From NCBI GenBank assembly GCA_965226695.1, contig OZ245405.1, positions 992,001 to 1,056,000 on the forward strand: a DNA stretch of 64,000 bases. Direction: 5' to 3'. Of the stretch, positions 49,716 through 59,040 are shown one piece after another (position 1 is the first letter of the stretch; every line of letters starts with the position of its first letter). Origin of the DNA: CATOSD01 sp965226695. Lineage in GTDB: Bacteria > Chloroflexota > Dehalococcoidia > Lucifugimonadales > CATOSD01. The notes beneath the pieces were generated by a model. That model was not told the origin of the DNA and ran no database searches. It saw only the letters and a program-made list of their open reading frames with translations. The position numbers and the translations under genes were made by a program.

Positions 49716-50135
49716 ATGGACAGTTTGATTGTAAAGCGACTTCTCGAAGAGCTGCTCACGCTGAAGGGAATGCTCGTCGTCGTGGACTCGGGCGGCGCGG
49801 TGGCGGAGCTGTACCCGCCGCCCGGGATGAAGCCCGATTTCGAGGACGGTTGGGCGATGCTGGAGGCCGGGTCGTGGCACGTTCACCTGAACCTGCCGAA
49901 GGTCGACGGGGTGCAGTTCGTGGAGGCCGAGGACAATTTCCACAGCTTCCCCAAGCTCTACTACGTGCGCATGTCGGACGAGGAGGGCGGCACCACGATA
50001 CGCTTCTACTTCCCGAACCCGTGGCTCAACGACGAGGAGCGGCCTACGGACTTCCAGCCGGAGAAGCTGAGGCTGTTCGAGGAGGCCAGGGACCGCTACG
50101 TCGGCAGCGGCGGCGTGGTGTTCGTGCGGCGCTAG
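49716..50135 (+). CDS. Conserved hypothetical protein
   Basis: A 139-residue soluble protein starting at ATG 49716 (upstream AGGCAGGACC). It opens with a helix (LIVKRLLEELLTLKG), continues with strands (MLVVVDSGGAVAEL; GSWHVHLNLPKVDGVQFVEAED; KLYYVRMSDEEGGTTIRFYFPNPW) and ends in a FVRR. The pattern of paired strands with a central HVHLNL is reminiscent of heme-utilisation-type small folds, but this is weak. No family is assigned. It is a single gene convergent with the MmgE/PrpD gene. Confidence 0.65.
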   Translation: MDSLIVKRLLEELLTLKGMLVVVDSGGAVAELYPPPGMKPDFEDGWAMLEAGSWHVHLNLPKVDGVQFVEAEDNFHSFPKLYYVRMSDEEGGTTIRFYFPNPWLNDEERPTDFQPEKLRLFEEARDRYVGSGGVVFVRR

Positions 50136-50154
50136 GGGCGGAGGCTACAGGCGG

Positions 50155-51480
50155 CTAAGGGCCACCGATTAGCCTCATCAGCTCCGAGAGGTCGTCCAGT
50201 TCCTCGAGGCGCTCCAGCAGCGTGATGAGGCGGTCGCCGTCCGCGGCGCCGTGCACCATCCCCACGCAGGCCGCCGCCTTCGCCAGCCGCTCTTCGGCGT
50301 TCATCGGGTTGGCGATGGATCCCCGGAAGTGTTCGCACGTCTCGCTCACCTGCGAGCCGTCGCGCAGCAGCGCCGTGGCGGTCGCGCTCATTGGCTCGGA
50401 CGACGGCACGACCCGCACCTTGCCGAGCGCGGCGTCCACGTCGGGGCGGAACCGCCGCTCGTCGGTGAAGGTGTCAATCCCCACCTCGCCGTCCACAAGC
50501 GCCACTGCCGCGCAGTACTCGACGCTGAACTTGCCGTCCAGGCCGCTCCTGGGCACGGAGGCGGAGTGGCCTCTGTCCCGCACGGCCAGCGTTAGCGTCC
50601 GGACCATGCCCGCGTCCAGGTCGTGGCGCTTTCGCAACTCGAGCACGGCCTCGATGGGGCGCTGCATGTGGACCTGCGCCGGGAAGCGCTTGACGTCGTA
50701 GCCCGGGTCGGTCAGCCGGAAGGTCTCGCCCATTCCCGACGTGAGCTCGCTCCAATCGACGCTGCCGCCGAACAGGGCGTCCGCGTACCCATTGGGCGCC
50801 TCCAGTATGTGCTCGGTGCTCTCGAAACCGGCCTGGGCGAGAAGCGCGGACTCTACGCCCATCCGGGCGGCGTTGCCCGGGTGGGTGGACTTGACCATGG
50901 TGCCGGTGTTGGCGGTGAGGCCGCCGGTCCGCGACGCGGCGATACCGAGGGCCATGTGGGTGCGCTGGGCGTCGAGGCCCAGCGTCTTCGCCGCGGAGGC
51001 CGCGCCGCCGAGAGGCCCGACGAGGCCGGGCGGGTGGTAGGCGGGATTGGACGCGGCGGCGGTGGCGGCCCTTATGTGGCCCTGCACCTCCCAGCCCAGC
51101 ACGTAGCTCGCGATGATGGTCTTGCCATCGGCGCCCGTTTGCTCGCACAGCGCCAGCGCGGCGGGCAGGCACGACGACGTGCCATGCGTTGGAGGGACCC
51201 CCTGGATCTCGAAGTCTAGGCAGTGGCCAAAAATGCCGTTCGCGAACGCGGCGGAGGGCGCGTTGGTCTTGAAGCCGCATCCCGCAACGGTGCAATGCGG
51301 CGCGCCGCCGAGCTCGCGGACGTAGACGCTCACTATGCCGGCGAGCGGCTGGCGGGATCCGGCCAACATCACGGCGACACCGTCGGTGATGGCAGCCTTG
51401 GCGGCGCCTACGACCGCGGCGGGGATGTCCTCGTATCGCAGGCCCGCTACGAATTGGGCGAGCTGTTCGGTCGCGCCCAT
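50155..51480 (-). CDS. MmgE/PrpD family protein
   Basis: A 441-residue protein of the 2-methylcitrate dehydratase/aconitate decarboxylase family, starting at ATG 51480. Typical parts are AKAAITDGVAVMLAG, the SAAFANGIFGHCLDFEIQ region (where most members have a HxxDxDD-type His and Asp cluster), THGTSSCLPAALALCEQ, and STHPGNAARMGVESALLAQ. The Asp cluster here reads GHCLDFEIQ, shorter than in PrpD, so the hydration step may differ. It is the last gene of a minus-strand group with three acyl-CoA dehydrogenases. A second family member is at 59601. Confidence 0.9.
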   Translation of the reverse strand: MGATEQLAQFVAGLRYEDIPAAVVGAAKAAITDGVAVMLAGSRQPLAGIVSVYVRELGGAPHCTVAGCGFKTNAPSAAFANGIFGHCLDFEIQGVPPTHGTSSCLPAALALCEQTGADGKTIIASYVLGWEVQGHIRAATAAASNPAYHPPGLVGPLGGAASAAKTLGLDAQRTHMALGIAASRTGGLTANTGTMVKSTHPGNAARMGVESALLAQAGFESTEHILEAPNGYADALFGGSVDWSELTSGMGETFRLTDPGYDVKRFPAQVHMQRPIEAVLELRKRHDLDAGMVRTLTLAVRDRGHSASVPRSGLDGKFSVEYCAAVALVDGEVGIDTFTDERRFRPDVDAALGKVRVVPSSEPMSATATALLRDGSQVSETCEHFRGSIANPMNAEERLAKAAACVGMVHGAADGDRLITLLERLEELDDLSELMRLIGGP

Positions 51481-51555
51481 CTGTCTACGCCTCTACGTCT
51501 TTTGGCCGGCCGTACCGGCCGCACCGCAGGCCGGTGTGGGGCCGGAGCATGGGGC

Positions 51556-51765
51556 CTAGCTGCCGGGCTGGTTGACGTAGGTGCTGGGGTTGAGAATGAA
51601 CTTGCTGCTGCAATTGAGGGAGCAGAGGTAGTACCAGACTCCGTCGTAGAAGCGGCGCGTGCCCTTGTCGGGATCGACCTCGGACGCGCCGTAGGCGGTG
51701 AGTCCGGTCTGGGCGCGCGCGGCCTCTTCGTCTACGTCTGTTCGGCACACTGGGCATGTTGCCAT
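51556..51765 (-). CDS. YHS-domain small metal-binding protein
   Basis: A 69-residue protein starting at ATG 51765, nine bases after AGGAG. It has four Cys in a YHS-like layout: MATCPVC (Cys4, Cys7) and WYYLCSLNCSSKF (Cys48, Cys52), with the FILNPSTY ending typical of YHS domains. It probably binds a metal ion. It is placed between ACAD1 and the MmgE/PrpD gene on the same strand and is likely part of the same transcript. Confidence 0.8.
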   Translation of the reverse strand: MATCPVCRTDVDEEAARAQTGLTAYGASEVDPDKGTRRFYDGVWYYLCSLNCSSKFILNPSTYVNQPGS

Positions 51766-51860
51766 TGGGCAAATCTCCTTGATTGAGTTCTGCGGGAGCG
51801 AGAGGGCCACTTTCGCGGCAACCCTCGGCCCCCGCCGGCGGGAACACTCCCTCTGAGGAG

Positions 51861-53033
51861 CTAAACGGCGACGACGGGCCGGCCGAGCTCTACCTTGCCC
51901 TCGTGGGCCAGCAGGGCCGAGGCCACTCGCGCGCGGTGCTCGTAGGTGGTGCCCAGGCGCATCGTCCACGAGCAGACGCGGCGGTACCACAGGTGCAGAT
52001 CGAATTCCATCATGAACCCGATGCCGCCGTGTATCATCTGGCCGTAGCGAACAATGTTCTCGCACTTCTCGTTGCAGAAGGCCTTGGCTTGCGAGATCTC
52101 GACGCTGGCGGGCAGCCCCTGGTCGAGCTTCCACAGCGCCTCGTAGGTGAGAAGCTGGCCGCCGTCCACCCACATGACCATGTCGGCGCACATGTGCGAC
52201 AGCGACTGGAAAGCGGCGAGGGGCCGGCCGAACGCTGTCCTGTTCTTGGCGTACTCAATGGCCATGTCGGCGTCCATGCGGGCCGCGCCCACCATCTGGG
52301 CGCAGAGCAGCACCGTCGCCAGGTCGATCATGTCCTGCACGATGGGCCAGCCCCGGTCCGCTTCGCCTAAGACGTTGGCCTTGGGCACGCGAACGTTGTT
52401 GAAGGTGACCTCGCTCTGCTTGTCCTTGGCCATCGTCAGCAGCGGTATGTGGGAAATGCCCGCGCTGTTGGTGTCGATAATCAGAAGCGAAACGCCTTCG
52501 TTGTCCTCGGACTTCGCGGCGGTGCGGACTACGACGAGGCACTTGTCGGCCACGACGAAATTGTCCACGAACATCTTGACGCCGTTCAGCACGTAGTTAT
52601 CGCCGTCGAGTGTCGCTTCCAGGTTGATCGCCTCGGGCGTGTACCGGGGCGTCTGCTCGGTGAAAGCCCAGGTGAGTATGGAGTCGCCGTTCGCCACGGC
52701 GGGCAGCGAGTCCTGCTTCTGCTGTTCGCTACCCGCGTTGGCGATCGTGAGCGCCGCGACGGACGTCGAGTGGATCGGCAGCGGCGCGAGTGCGCGGCCC
52801 ATCTCCTCGAGCACTATACCCAGGTAGGAGAGCGGCAGCCCCGAGCCGCCGTACGCCTCGGGCAGCGCGAGACCCGGCCAACCCAGGTCCACGACCTTGC
52901 TCCACAGCTCGGCGGGATAGCCTCGCTCGTCTCTCTCCATGTCGCGAACCAGCGTGGGCGGGCATTCCGATTCCAGGAACTGCCGCGCGCTGTTCTTGAC
53001 CATCTGCTCTTCTTCGTTGAGAAGTGTGTCCAT
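51861..53033 (-). CDS. Acyl-CoA dehydrogenase (ACAD1)
   Basis: A 390-residue flavoprotein starting at ATG 53033. It has the ACAD pattern: NEEEQMVKNSARQFLESE, ALPEAYGGSGLPLSYLGIVLEEMGRALAP, the flavin-site strand ILTWAFTEQ, the RTAFGRPLAAFQSLSHMCADM helix and a C-terminal HGGIGFMMEFDLHLWYRR. It lacks the YEGT-type catalytic Glu, as in the CaiA-like and other bacterial groups. It makes enoyl-CoA from acyl-CoA. The gene lies 36 bases after ACAD2. Confidence 0.92.
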   Translation of the reverse strand: MDTLLNEEEQMVKNSARQFLESECPPTLVRDMERDERGYPAELWSKVVDLGWPGLALPEAYGGSGLPLSYLGIVLEEMGRALAPLPIHSTSVAALTIANAGSEQQKQDSLPAVANGDSILTWAFTEQTPRYTPEAINLEATLDGDNYVLNGVKMFVDNFVVADKCLVVVRTAAKSEDNEGVSLLIIDTNSAGISHIPLLTMAKDKQSEVTFNNVRVPKANVLGEADRGWPIVQDMIDLATVLLCAQMVGAARMDADMAIEYAKNRTAFGRPLAAFQSLSHMCADMVMWVDGGQLLTYEALWKLDQGLPASVEISQAKAFCNEKCENIVRYGQMIHGGIGFMMEFDLHLWYRRVCSWTMRLGTTYEHRARVASALLAHEGKVELGRPVVAV

Positions 53034-53069
53034 TCTCGAGTACCTCTTGCTTGGAGTGGTTGTCGTCGG

Positions 53070-54290
53070 TTAACCGCGCGGGAAGCTGAACCCCCGGCGG
53101 GTCACCTGGTCTCGCATTACCTGAACGCTGCCGTGGTTGATACCGGACTGGAACGCGCCCATCAACTGGTGGGCGTACAGCCCATCGTCTATGGCGCCGT
53201 GCGAGCCTCTGAGCAGCGTGGCGTAAGGACCCAGCATCTGCGAAATGGCCTCGGCGGTCCTCACGCCGTGCTCGGGCGCCCACACCTTTTCGGCCGAGCC
53301 TTCGTAGGTGAAGGTCTCGTCGTGCTCGACTATGGACATGCTCCGCATGGTCATCAGCCGGCACACCTGGGCCTCTATCCACAGCTCGGCGAGCTTGTCG
53401 CGCACCGCGGGGTCCTCGGCCAGGGACAGGTCGCCGAGCTGGTTCTCCTTGACCCAGTTCACGATGTCCTCGTCCCTTCGCACCGAAATGAGGTACCTGC
53501 TGGCCCCCACGCGGTCGAGGTTAAGGCCCATTGCGCCCACATACCAGCCCATGTTCTCCTCGCCCAGCAGGGCCGATTGCGGCACGCGCACGTTCTCGAG
53601 GAAGGTCTCGTTGGTGCGCGCCGTGCCGTAAGTGGTGGCCGGCGGCGCTACGGGATCGCTCTGGATGGTCCACAGCGGGCGTACCGTGATGCCCGGCGTG
53701 TCCATCGGGAACAGGAATATGGAGATTCCCCTGTGCTTGGGCGCGTCCGTGTCGGTGCGCGCCATCAGGTAGAAGTGCGTGGCGGAGTGCGCGCCGGAGG
53801 TGTACATCTTCTGGCCGTTGATCACCCACTCGTCGCCGTCTTTCACCGCGCGGCATTGCAGCGACGCAAGGTCCGCGCCGGCCTGGGGCTCGGTAAAGCC
53901 GAACGCGAGGGAGATCTCGCCGCTGATGAGCCTGGGGATGTAGTAGTCTTTCTGCTCATCGGAGCCGGCCGCCATAATGGTCGGAGCGCCGCTGCCTCCG
54001 CCGCCGACGCTGATGCCGACGCGGGCGAACTCCTCCTCCACGATGTACTGGCTCAGCCGGTCGCCGCCTTGTCCGCCGTACTCTTTGGGCCAGCTTATGC
54101 CCAGCCAGCCCTTGTTTCCTATCTTGACGAACAACTCCGTCACTAGCGGGCCGCGCCCGCGACGGCCGGTCTCCTTGCCGTCCTCTATGCCGTGCATTTC
54201 GTCCAGCACGTCTTGTGTGACGTACTCGGCGATGAAGTCCTTGACTTCCAGGCGCAGGGTTTCCTGTTCAGAATTGTAACCAAAATCCAT
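53070..54290 (-). CDS. Acyl-CoA dehydrogenase (ACAD2, tandem copy)
   Basis: A 406-residue ACAD starting at ATG 54290. Typical parts are FGYNSEQETLRLEVKDF, GISWPKEYGGQGGDRLSQYIVEEEFAR, LAFGFTEPQAGADLASLQ (flavin site), GEENMGWYVGAMGLNLDRVG, and a C-terminal GVRTAEAISQMLGPYATLLRGSHGA. Near the end it has FTYEGSAEKVW, in place of the usual YEGT. It is the near-identical neighbour of ACAD3, so the two come from a recent duplication and may form a heteromer or two specificities. Confidence 0.93.
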   Translation of the reverse strand: MDFGYNSEQETLRLEVKDFIAEYVTQDVLDEMHGIEDGKETGRRGRGPLVTELFVKIGNKGWLGISWPKEYGGQGGDRLSQYIVEEEFARVGISVGGGGSGAPTIMAAGSDEQKDYYIPRLISGEISLAFGFTEPQAGADLASLQCRAVKDGDEWVINGQKMYTSGAHSATHFYLMARTDTDAPKHRGISIFLFPMDTPGITVRPLWTIQSDPVAPPATTYGTARTNETFLENVRVPQSALLGEENMGWYVGAMGLNLDRVGASRYLISVRRDEDIVNWVKENQLGDLSLAEDPAVRDKLAELWIEAQVCRLMTMRSMSIVEHDETFTYEGSAEKVWAPEHGVRTAEAISQMLGPYATLLRGSHGAIDDGLYAHQLMGAFQSGINHGSVQVMRDQVTRRGFSFPRG

Positions 54291-54332
54291 CGTTCGCCTC
54301 TCCTAACGTCTCTAGGCGCGGGTCGGGTGAGC

Positions 54333-55556
54333 TTAGCCTCGCGGAAAGCCCAGGCCCCTGCGGGACACCTGGTCGCGCATAACCTGCACGCTGCCGTGGT
54401 TGATACCGGACTGGAACGCGCCCATCAGCTGGTGGGCGTACAGCCCGTCTTCGAGCGCATTGTGAGAGCCGCTGAGCAGCGTGGCGTACGGGCCCAGCAT
54501 TTGCGAAATCGCCTCTGCCGTGCGCACGCCGTGCTCGGGAGCCCAGACCTTTTCAGCGGAGCCTTCGTAGGTGAAGTTGCCGCCGGTCTCCACGATGGAC
54601 ATGCTGCGCATCGTCATCAGCCGGCACACCTGCGCCTCGATCCATAGCTCGGCGAGCTTGTCGCGCACCGCCGGCTCCTCGGCCAGGGACAGGTCGCCGA
54701 GCTTGTTCTCCTTCACCCAGTTTATGATGTCCTCGTCCCTGCGCACGGACATGAGATAGCGGCCCGCGCCCACGCGGTCGAGGTTAAGGCCCATCGCGCC
54801 CACGTACCAGCCCATGTTCTCGTCGCCCAGCAGCGCCGACTGCGGCACGCGCACGTTCTCAAGGAAAGTCTCGTTGGTGCGCGCGGTGCCGTAGGTGGTG
54901 CCCGGCGGCGCCAGCGGGTCGCTCTGGATGGTCCACAGCGGGCGCACGGTGATGCCCGGCGTGTCCATCGGGAAGAGGAATATGGAGATACCCCTGTGCC
55001 TGGGCGCTTCTGGGTCTGTGCGGGCCATGAGGTAGAAGTGGGTTGCGGTGTGTGCGCCGGACGTGTAGATCTTCTGGCCGTTGATCACCCACTCGTCGCC
55101 GTCTTTCACCGCGCGGCACTGCAGCGAGGCAAGGTCCGCGCCGCCGCTCGGCTCGGTGAAGCCGAGGGCAAGCGAGAACTCGCCGCTGATGAGCTTGGGG
55201 ATGTAGTGGTCTTTCTGTTCGTCGGTGCCGGCCGCCAGAATCGCCGGTGCGCCGCTGCCTCCGCCGCCAACGCCGACGCCGACGCGGGAGAACTCCTCCT
55301 CCACGATGTACTGGCTCATGCGGTCGCCGTCCTGGCCGCCGTACTGCTTCGGCCAGCTTATGCCGAGCCAGCCCCTCTCGCCGATCTTGCTGAACAGGTC
55401 GGCCAACAGCGGGCCGCGCCCGCGCCGTCCGCTCGTGTCACGTCCGCTCTCCCCGCCGTGCATCTCGTCGACCACCTCGGACGTAACGTGCTCGGCGATG
55501 AACTGCCTGACCTCCGAGCGCAGTGCTTCCTGCTCGGGAGTGTAACCAAAGTCCAT
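54333..55556 (-). CDS. Acyl-CoA dehydrogenase (ACAD3, tandem copy)
   Basis: A 407-residue ACAD starting at ATG 55556 (FGYTPEQEALRSEVRQF). It matches ACAD2 along its whole length: GISWPKQYGGQDGDRMSQYI, LALGFTEPSGGADLASLQ, LGDENMGWYVGAMGLNLDR, and FTYEGSAEKVWAPEHGVRT. Small changes cluster in the N-terminal domain and the hydrophobic pocket region. It is the first gene of the five-gene run ACAD3-ACAD2-ACAD1-YHS-MmgE/PrpD, with 42 bases to ACAD2. The product was taken from the family, not from a known substrate. Confidence 0.93.
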   Translation of the reverse strand: MDFGYTPEQEALRSEVRQFIAEHVTSEVVDEMHGGESGRDTSGRRGRGPLLADLFSKIGERGWLGISWPKQYGGQDGDRMSQYIVEEEFSRVGVGVGGGGSGAPAILAAGTDEQKDHYIPKLISGEFSLALGFTEPSGGADLASLQCRAVKDGDEWVINGQKIYTSGAHTATHFYLMARTDPEAPRHRGISIFLFPMDTPGITVRPLWTIQSDPLAPPGTTYGTARTNETFLENVRVPQSALLGDENMGWYVGAMGLNLDRVGAGRYLMSVRRDEDIINWVKENKLGDLSLAEEPAVRDKLAELWIEAQVCRLMTMRSMSIVETGGNFTYEGSAEKVWAPEHGVRTAEAISQMLGPYATLLSGSHNALEDGLYAHQLMGAFQSGINHGSVQVMRDQVSRRGLGFPRG

Positions 55557-55654
55557 CTCTGTCCTCCACAGTTCTAGTCGCGCAGGGCGCAAACCGCCTC
55601 ACAGCCGCGTCCGCGTCCGCACCGCCTACATTTTGCTAGCGCTGGTGGGCCGTG

Positions 55655-55969
55655 TCAAGGTTGGGGCCATAAGGTGGGCCGGGCATCCAGCCATCGCTTG
55701 AAGGATGTCCGGTTTTCGCGCGAAGGCCAGCCAGCCAGAAGACCCTCTACGCTGAGATCCTCGTCCAGGTCGGGCCAGTGGATGCCTTGGCCAGTGCCGA
55801 TAATCCGCCAGTTGTCGCGCTACTCCGGCGTGGCGTAGGCTAGCCTGGGGTACCAGAGCAACGGCACGGATATGGTCCGCCCGTCGGATAGTTCGGCGGT
55901 CAAGGTGTCGTCAGTCACGGTGAATTCCAACGCCTCCGGAACGCGAACCTCAAGAGTTGAAATGATCAA
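55655..55969 (-). pseudogene. DUF2442 gene with nonsense codon
   Basis: A 105-codon frame read from TTG 55969 (LIISTLEVRVPEALEF). It holds the DUF2442 signature VTDDTLTAELSDGRTISVPL and WYPRLAYATPE, then TAG (55822-55820), then RDNWRIIGTGQGIHWPDLDEDLS and KRWLDAR to a normal TGA. The TAG stands where a Glu or Gln codon is expected. DUF2442 genes are typical partners of DUF4160 in small toxin-antitoxin-like pairs. Confidence 0.7.
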
Positions 55970-56186
55970 TCCACGCCTCCAGGAACAACACTTGATTCTG
56001 CCTGACTATCCGTTCGACGTGTCTTAACTCGTGCCCTCTCAATCCACCCGGGACCATGAGAATGACCGGGTCCGGCCAGAACTTGGCGACCTGGTCGTCA
56101 CGCTCGACGTGTACGTTGGGCGGTTCGCCCCAACCCCCCGAATAGAAGAAGAAACGGTATGGCCCCTCTCTCAGGATTTATGGCAT
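55950..56186 (-). pseudogene. DUF4160 gene with nonsense at codon 3
   Basis: Read from ATG 56186: Met-Pro-stop (TAA, 56180-56178), then ILREGPYRFFFYSGGWGEPPNVHVERDD and VAKFWPDPVILMVPGG, ending EAWIDHFNS at TGA 55950. This is the full DUF4160 pattern with the GEPP-x-VHVE motif, so the third codon (usually Thr) has become a stop. It overlaps the DUF2442 remnant. Both halves of the pair are therefore broken. Confidence 0.7.
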
Positions 56187-56361
56187 CGTATGCCCATCAT
56201 ACCATCTAATACAGTCAATATGCGTCATCCGCGGCGGCTCGTACCAGCGGCTTGTCTGCCAACACTCCGCTTGTCACGCCCAGCCCGGTTCGGCTATCAT
56301 GCTCTGGCGTTCGGCCACGGGCCGCCGCACGTCCACATCCTACACAGGAGCCGCCTTTGCC

Positions 56362-57558
56362 ATGCTGCCCACCGCCCTCGACGACATCCGCGTACTGGAC
56401 ATCAGCCAGGGCATAGCCGGCCCGCTGTGCGCGAGGATTCTGGGGGACTTCGGGGCCGACGTGATTAAGGTCGAGCCCTCGTCTGGGGAGCGCGGGCGTT
56501 CGCTGCCCCCGTTCCACGACAACGACCCCCACCCCGAAAAGAGCCTCTTCTTTCTGCTGCTCAACCTGAACAAGCGTGGCGTGACCCTGAACCTTGAAAC
56601 GAAGAAGGGTCAGAGCATGTTCAAGGAGCTTGTGCGCGAGGCTGACGTGGTGATCGAGAGCTACGAGCCCGGCTACCTGGCGTCGCTGGGATTAGACCAC
56701 GCCGCGCTGGAGCGCGAGAACCCCAAGATAGTGATGACCTCAATTACGCCCTTCGGCCAGACCGGTCCCTACAGCGGCTACAAGGGCGAGGAGATAGTCA
56801 CCTACGCCATGTCGGGGATTATGGCTATCAGCGGCACTACCGACCGCGAGCCTCTGCGCCACGGCGGGGTGCAGTCGCAATACGAGTCCGGCCTCAACGG
56901 CGCGCTCGCCACGGCGTTCGCGCTGCTGCTGCGGGACTTCACGGACGAGGGCCAGCACGTGGACGTCTCGATGCAGGAAGTGGTCGCCTCGACCATGGTT
57001 ATCGAGCAGCCCTTCTACACGTGGAACGGCGGCGTGCGGGGGCGGCGCAACCCGGAGGGCGCGCAGTTCAGCAACATCATGCCGTGCAAAGACGGCTACT
57101 TCATCAGCCAGCCCGGAGGCGGCGCGACCTGGGATCAGATAGCGGACTTCTACGGGCGCGAGGAGCTGAAGGAGCCGCGATTCGCCGAGGCCGACCAGCG
57201 TTCGCTGCACGGCCCGGAGATGGACGACATCATCCTGGAGGCCACCAGCGACCGGACGATGGCTGAGATGTTCAAGATCGCCAGCGAAGACTACAGGATG
57301 CTGTTCGGCATCGCCCAGACGCCGGAGGACCTGGCCAACTGCCCTCAGCTCGAGGCGCGCGACTTCTTCTGGGACGTCGACCATCCTGTAATCGGCAAGA
57401 CGAAGGTTCCCTCGCGGCTGTTCAACATGACCGAGATTCCTTCGAGGTACCGTATCCCCGCGCCGCTGCTGGGCCAGCACAACCTGGAGATCTACGAGCA
57501 GGGCCTGGGCTATGCCAGGGACGACGTGGTGCGCCTGCGCGAGCTGGCCATAATCTGA
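56362..57558 (+). CDS. CaiB/BaiF family (class III) CoA-transferase
   Basis: A 398-residue protein. ATG 56362 is preferred over upstream in-frame codons: AGGAG lies 11 bases before it and the family N-terminus (LDDIRVLDISQGIAGPLCARILGDFGADVIKVEPSSGERGR) then starts at once. Further motifs are LLNLNKRGVTLNLETKKGQ, VIESYEPGYLASLGLDH and a central GEEIVTYAMSGIMAISGTTDREP, where the family Asp is replaced or shifted. It moves CoA to an acid and opens the plus-strand catabolic run, 95 bases ahead of a second CoA-transferase. Confidence 0.92.
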   Translation: MLPTALDDIRVLDISQGIAGPLCARILGDFGADVIKVEPSSGERGRSLPPFHDNDPHPEKSLFFLLLNLNKRGVTLNLETKKGQSMFKELVREADVVIESYEPGYLASLGLDHAALERENPKIVMTSITPFGQTGPYSGYKGEEIVTYAMSGIMAISGTTDREPLRHGGVQSQYESGLNGALATAFALLLRDFTDEGQHVDVSMQEVVASTMVIEQPFYTWNGGVRGRRNPEGAQFSNIMPCKDGYFISQPGGGATWDQIADFYGREELKEPRFAEADQRSLHGPEMDDIILEATSDRTMAEMFKIASEDYRMLFGIAQTPEDLANCPQLEARDFFWDVDHPVIGKTKVPSRLFNMTEIPSRYRIPAPLLGQHNLEIYEQGLGYARDDVVRLRELAII

Positions 57559-57653
57559 GCCGCTGGGGGACGCAACCCGTCGCGGGCGACGCGGGGGCGG
57601 GTGTGAGGCCCGCCAGAGGCCGCCGCGAAAGTGGATTCATAGGAGAAGCACAA

Positions 57654-59009
57654 ATGGCCAGATTGCCGCTAGAAGGGATACGGGTGATCGAGTCCACCTA
57701 CGTGTTCGCGCTGCCCTACGCCGCCGGGCTGCTTTCGGACCTGGGCGCCGAGGTCATCAAGATCGAGGGCCCGGGCCGCATCGACACCACGCGGGGAGGC
57801 GCGTTCGGGGGCGCCTACGCCGATAACGAGATCGGTGAGGACCCGTGGAATCGCTCGGCGTCTTACAACATCCTGAACCGGGGCAAAAAGTCGCTGGTGC
57901 TCGACCTGAGCAAGCCGGACGGCCTGGCCGTGCTGAAGGACCTCATCAAGGAAAGCGACGTGGTCATGGAGAACTTCACTCCGCGTGTGATGCGTCGCTG
58001 GGGTCTCGACTACCCCAACATGAAGAAGCTGAAGCCCGACGTCATCATGGTGTCGAACACCGGCTACGGCCACGGCGACGGGCCCTATTCCGAGTACCCG
58101 GCGCAGGCGACGACGCAGGAGTCCACGCACGGCCTGACCCACGTCACGGGCTATCGCGGCGACATTCCGTCCAAGGCCGGGCAGTCCTACGTCGACTTCC
58201 TGGCGTGCTGGTCCGCCCTGCTGGGCATCGCGCTCGCGCTGCGCCACCGCAAGAAGACGGGCAAGGGCCTGTGGATCGACATAGGCATGTACCAGCTTGG
58301 CTGCTTCAACACGAGCGAGTTCATCATGGACTGGATGCACAACGGCAACCTGGGCCGGCGTATGGGCAACCGCCACCCGTGGCGCGCGCCGCAGGGCTGC
58401 TACCCGTGCGCCGGCGGCGACGACTGGTGCGTGCTGTCAGTGGGCGACGACGAGGAATGGGCGGCGCTGTGCCGCGCAATGGGCCGCCCGGAGCTTACGG
58501 CGGACGAGCGATTCGCCACCACTCTCTCCCGTGTGAAGAACCACGACGAATTGGACGACATAATCTCGGATTGGACCAAAACGCTGGGCAAGTTCGAGGC
58601 TATGGAGAGGCTACAGGGCGAGGGCGTTCCCGCCGGACCCGTGTTCGACTCGCGCGACACGAACCTGAACGAGCACTACTGGCAGCGCGGTTTCCTGGAG
58701 CGCGTCAAGTACCCCGAAAACCGCAATCTGGGCGAGCGGGCGCTGATAGCCCGCCCGTGGAGTTTCAGCAAGACGCCCGTGACCATGAAGGGTCCCGCGC
58801 CGTCGCTGGGCCAGCACAACCGCGAGCTTCTGAAGGGAGTGCTGGGTTACGACGACGCGCGCTGCGACGAACTGGAAGAGGCGGGCATCATCGCAACGAC
58901 GCCCACCAACCACGTGCGCCCGCCCGACCTGAGCATGGACGAACTGGTGCGCCGGGGCCGGCTGGCCTACCACGACCCCGAGTACAAGGGGAAGCTGGGC
59001 CCCCCCTAG
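57654..59009 (+). CDS. CaiB/BaiF family (class III) CoA-transferase
   Basis: A 451-residue protein, starting at ATG 57654 (AGGAG eight bases upstream). Typical parts are LEGIRVIESTYVFALPYAAGLLSDLGAEVIKIEGPG, ILNRGKKSLVLDLSKPDGLAVL, VVMENFTPRVMRRWGLDY and a central QATTQESTHGLTHVTGYRG. It differs clearly from the gene before it and has a longer C-terminal part (NHVRPPDLSMDELVRRGRLAYHDPEYKGKLG). Two different CoA-transferases next to each other suggest either two substrates or a heteromer. Confidence 0.92.
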   Translation: MARLPLEGIRVIESTYVFALPYAAGLLSDLGAEVIKIEGPGRIDTTRGGAFGGAYADNEIGEDPWNRSASYNILNRGKKSLVLDLSKPDGLAVLKDLIKESDVVMENFTPRVMRRWGLDYPNMKKLKPDVIMVSNTGYGHGDGPYSEYPAQATTQESTHGLTHVTGYRGDIPSKAGQSYVDFLACWSALLGIALALRHRKKTGKGLWIDIGMYQLGCFNTSEFIMDWMHNGNLGRRMGNRHPWRAPQGCYPCAGGDDWCVLSVGDDEEWAALCRAMGRPELTADERFATTLSRVKNHDELDDIISDWTKTLGKFEAMERLQGEGVPAGPVFDSRDTNLNEHYWQRGFLERVKYPENRNLGERALIARPWSFSKTPVTMKGPAPSLGQHNRELLKGVLGYDDARCDELEEAGIIATTPTNHVRPPDLSMDELVRRGRLAYHDPEYKGKLGPP

Positions 59010-59040
59010 CGGTTCGCCGGCCGCAGCGCCGGTGGAGCGG

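Noticed and set aside
52449..54146. Plus-strand frame of 565 codons across two acyl-CoA dehydrogenases
   Set aside because: Spans two real genes in antisense; no family pattern.
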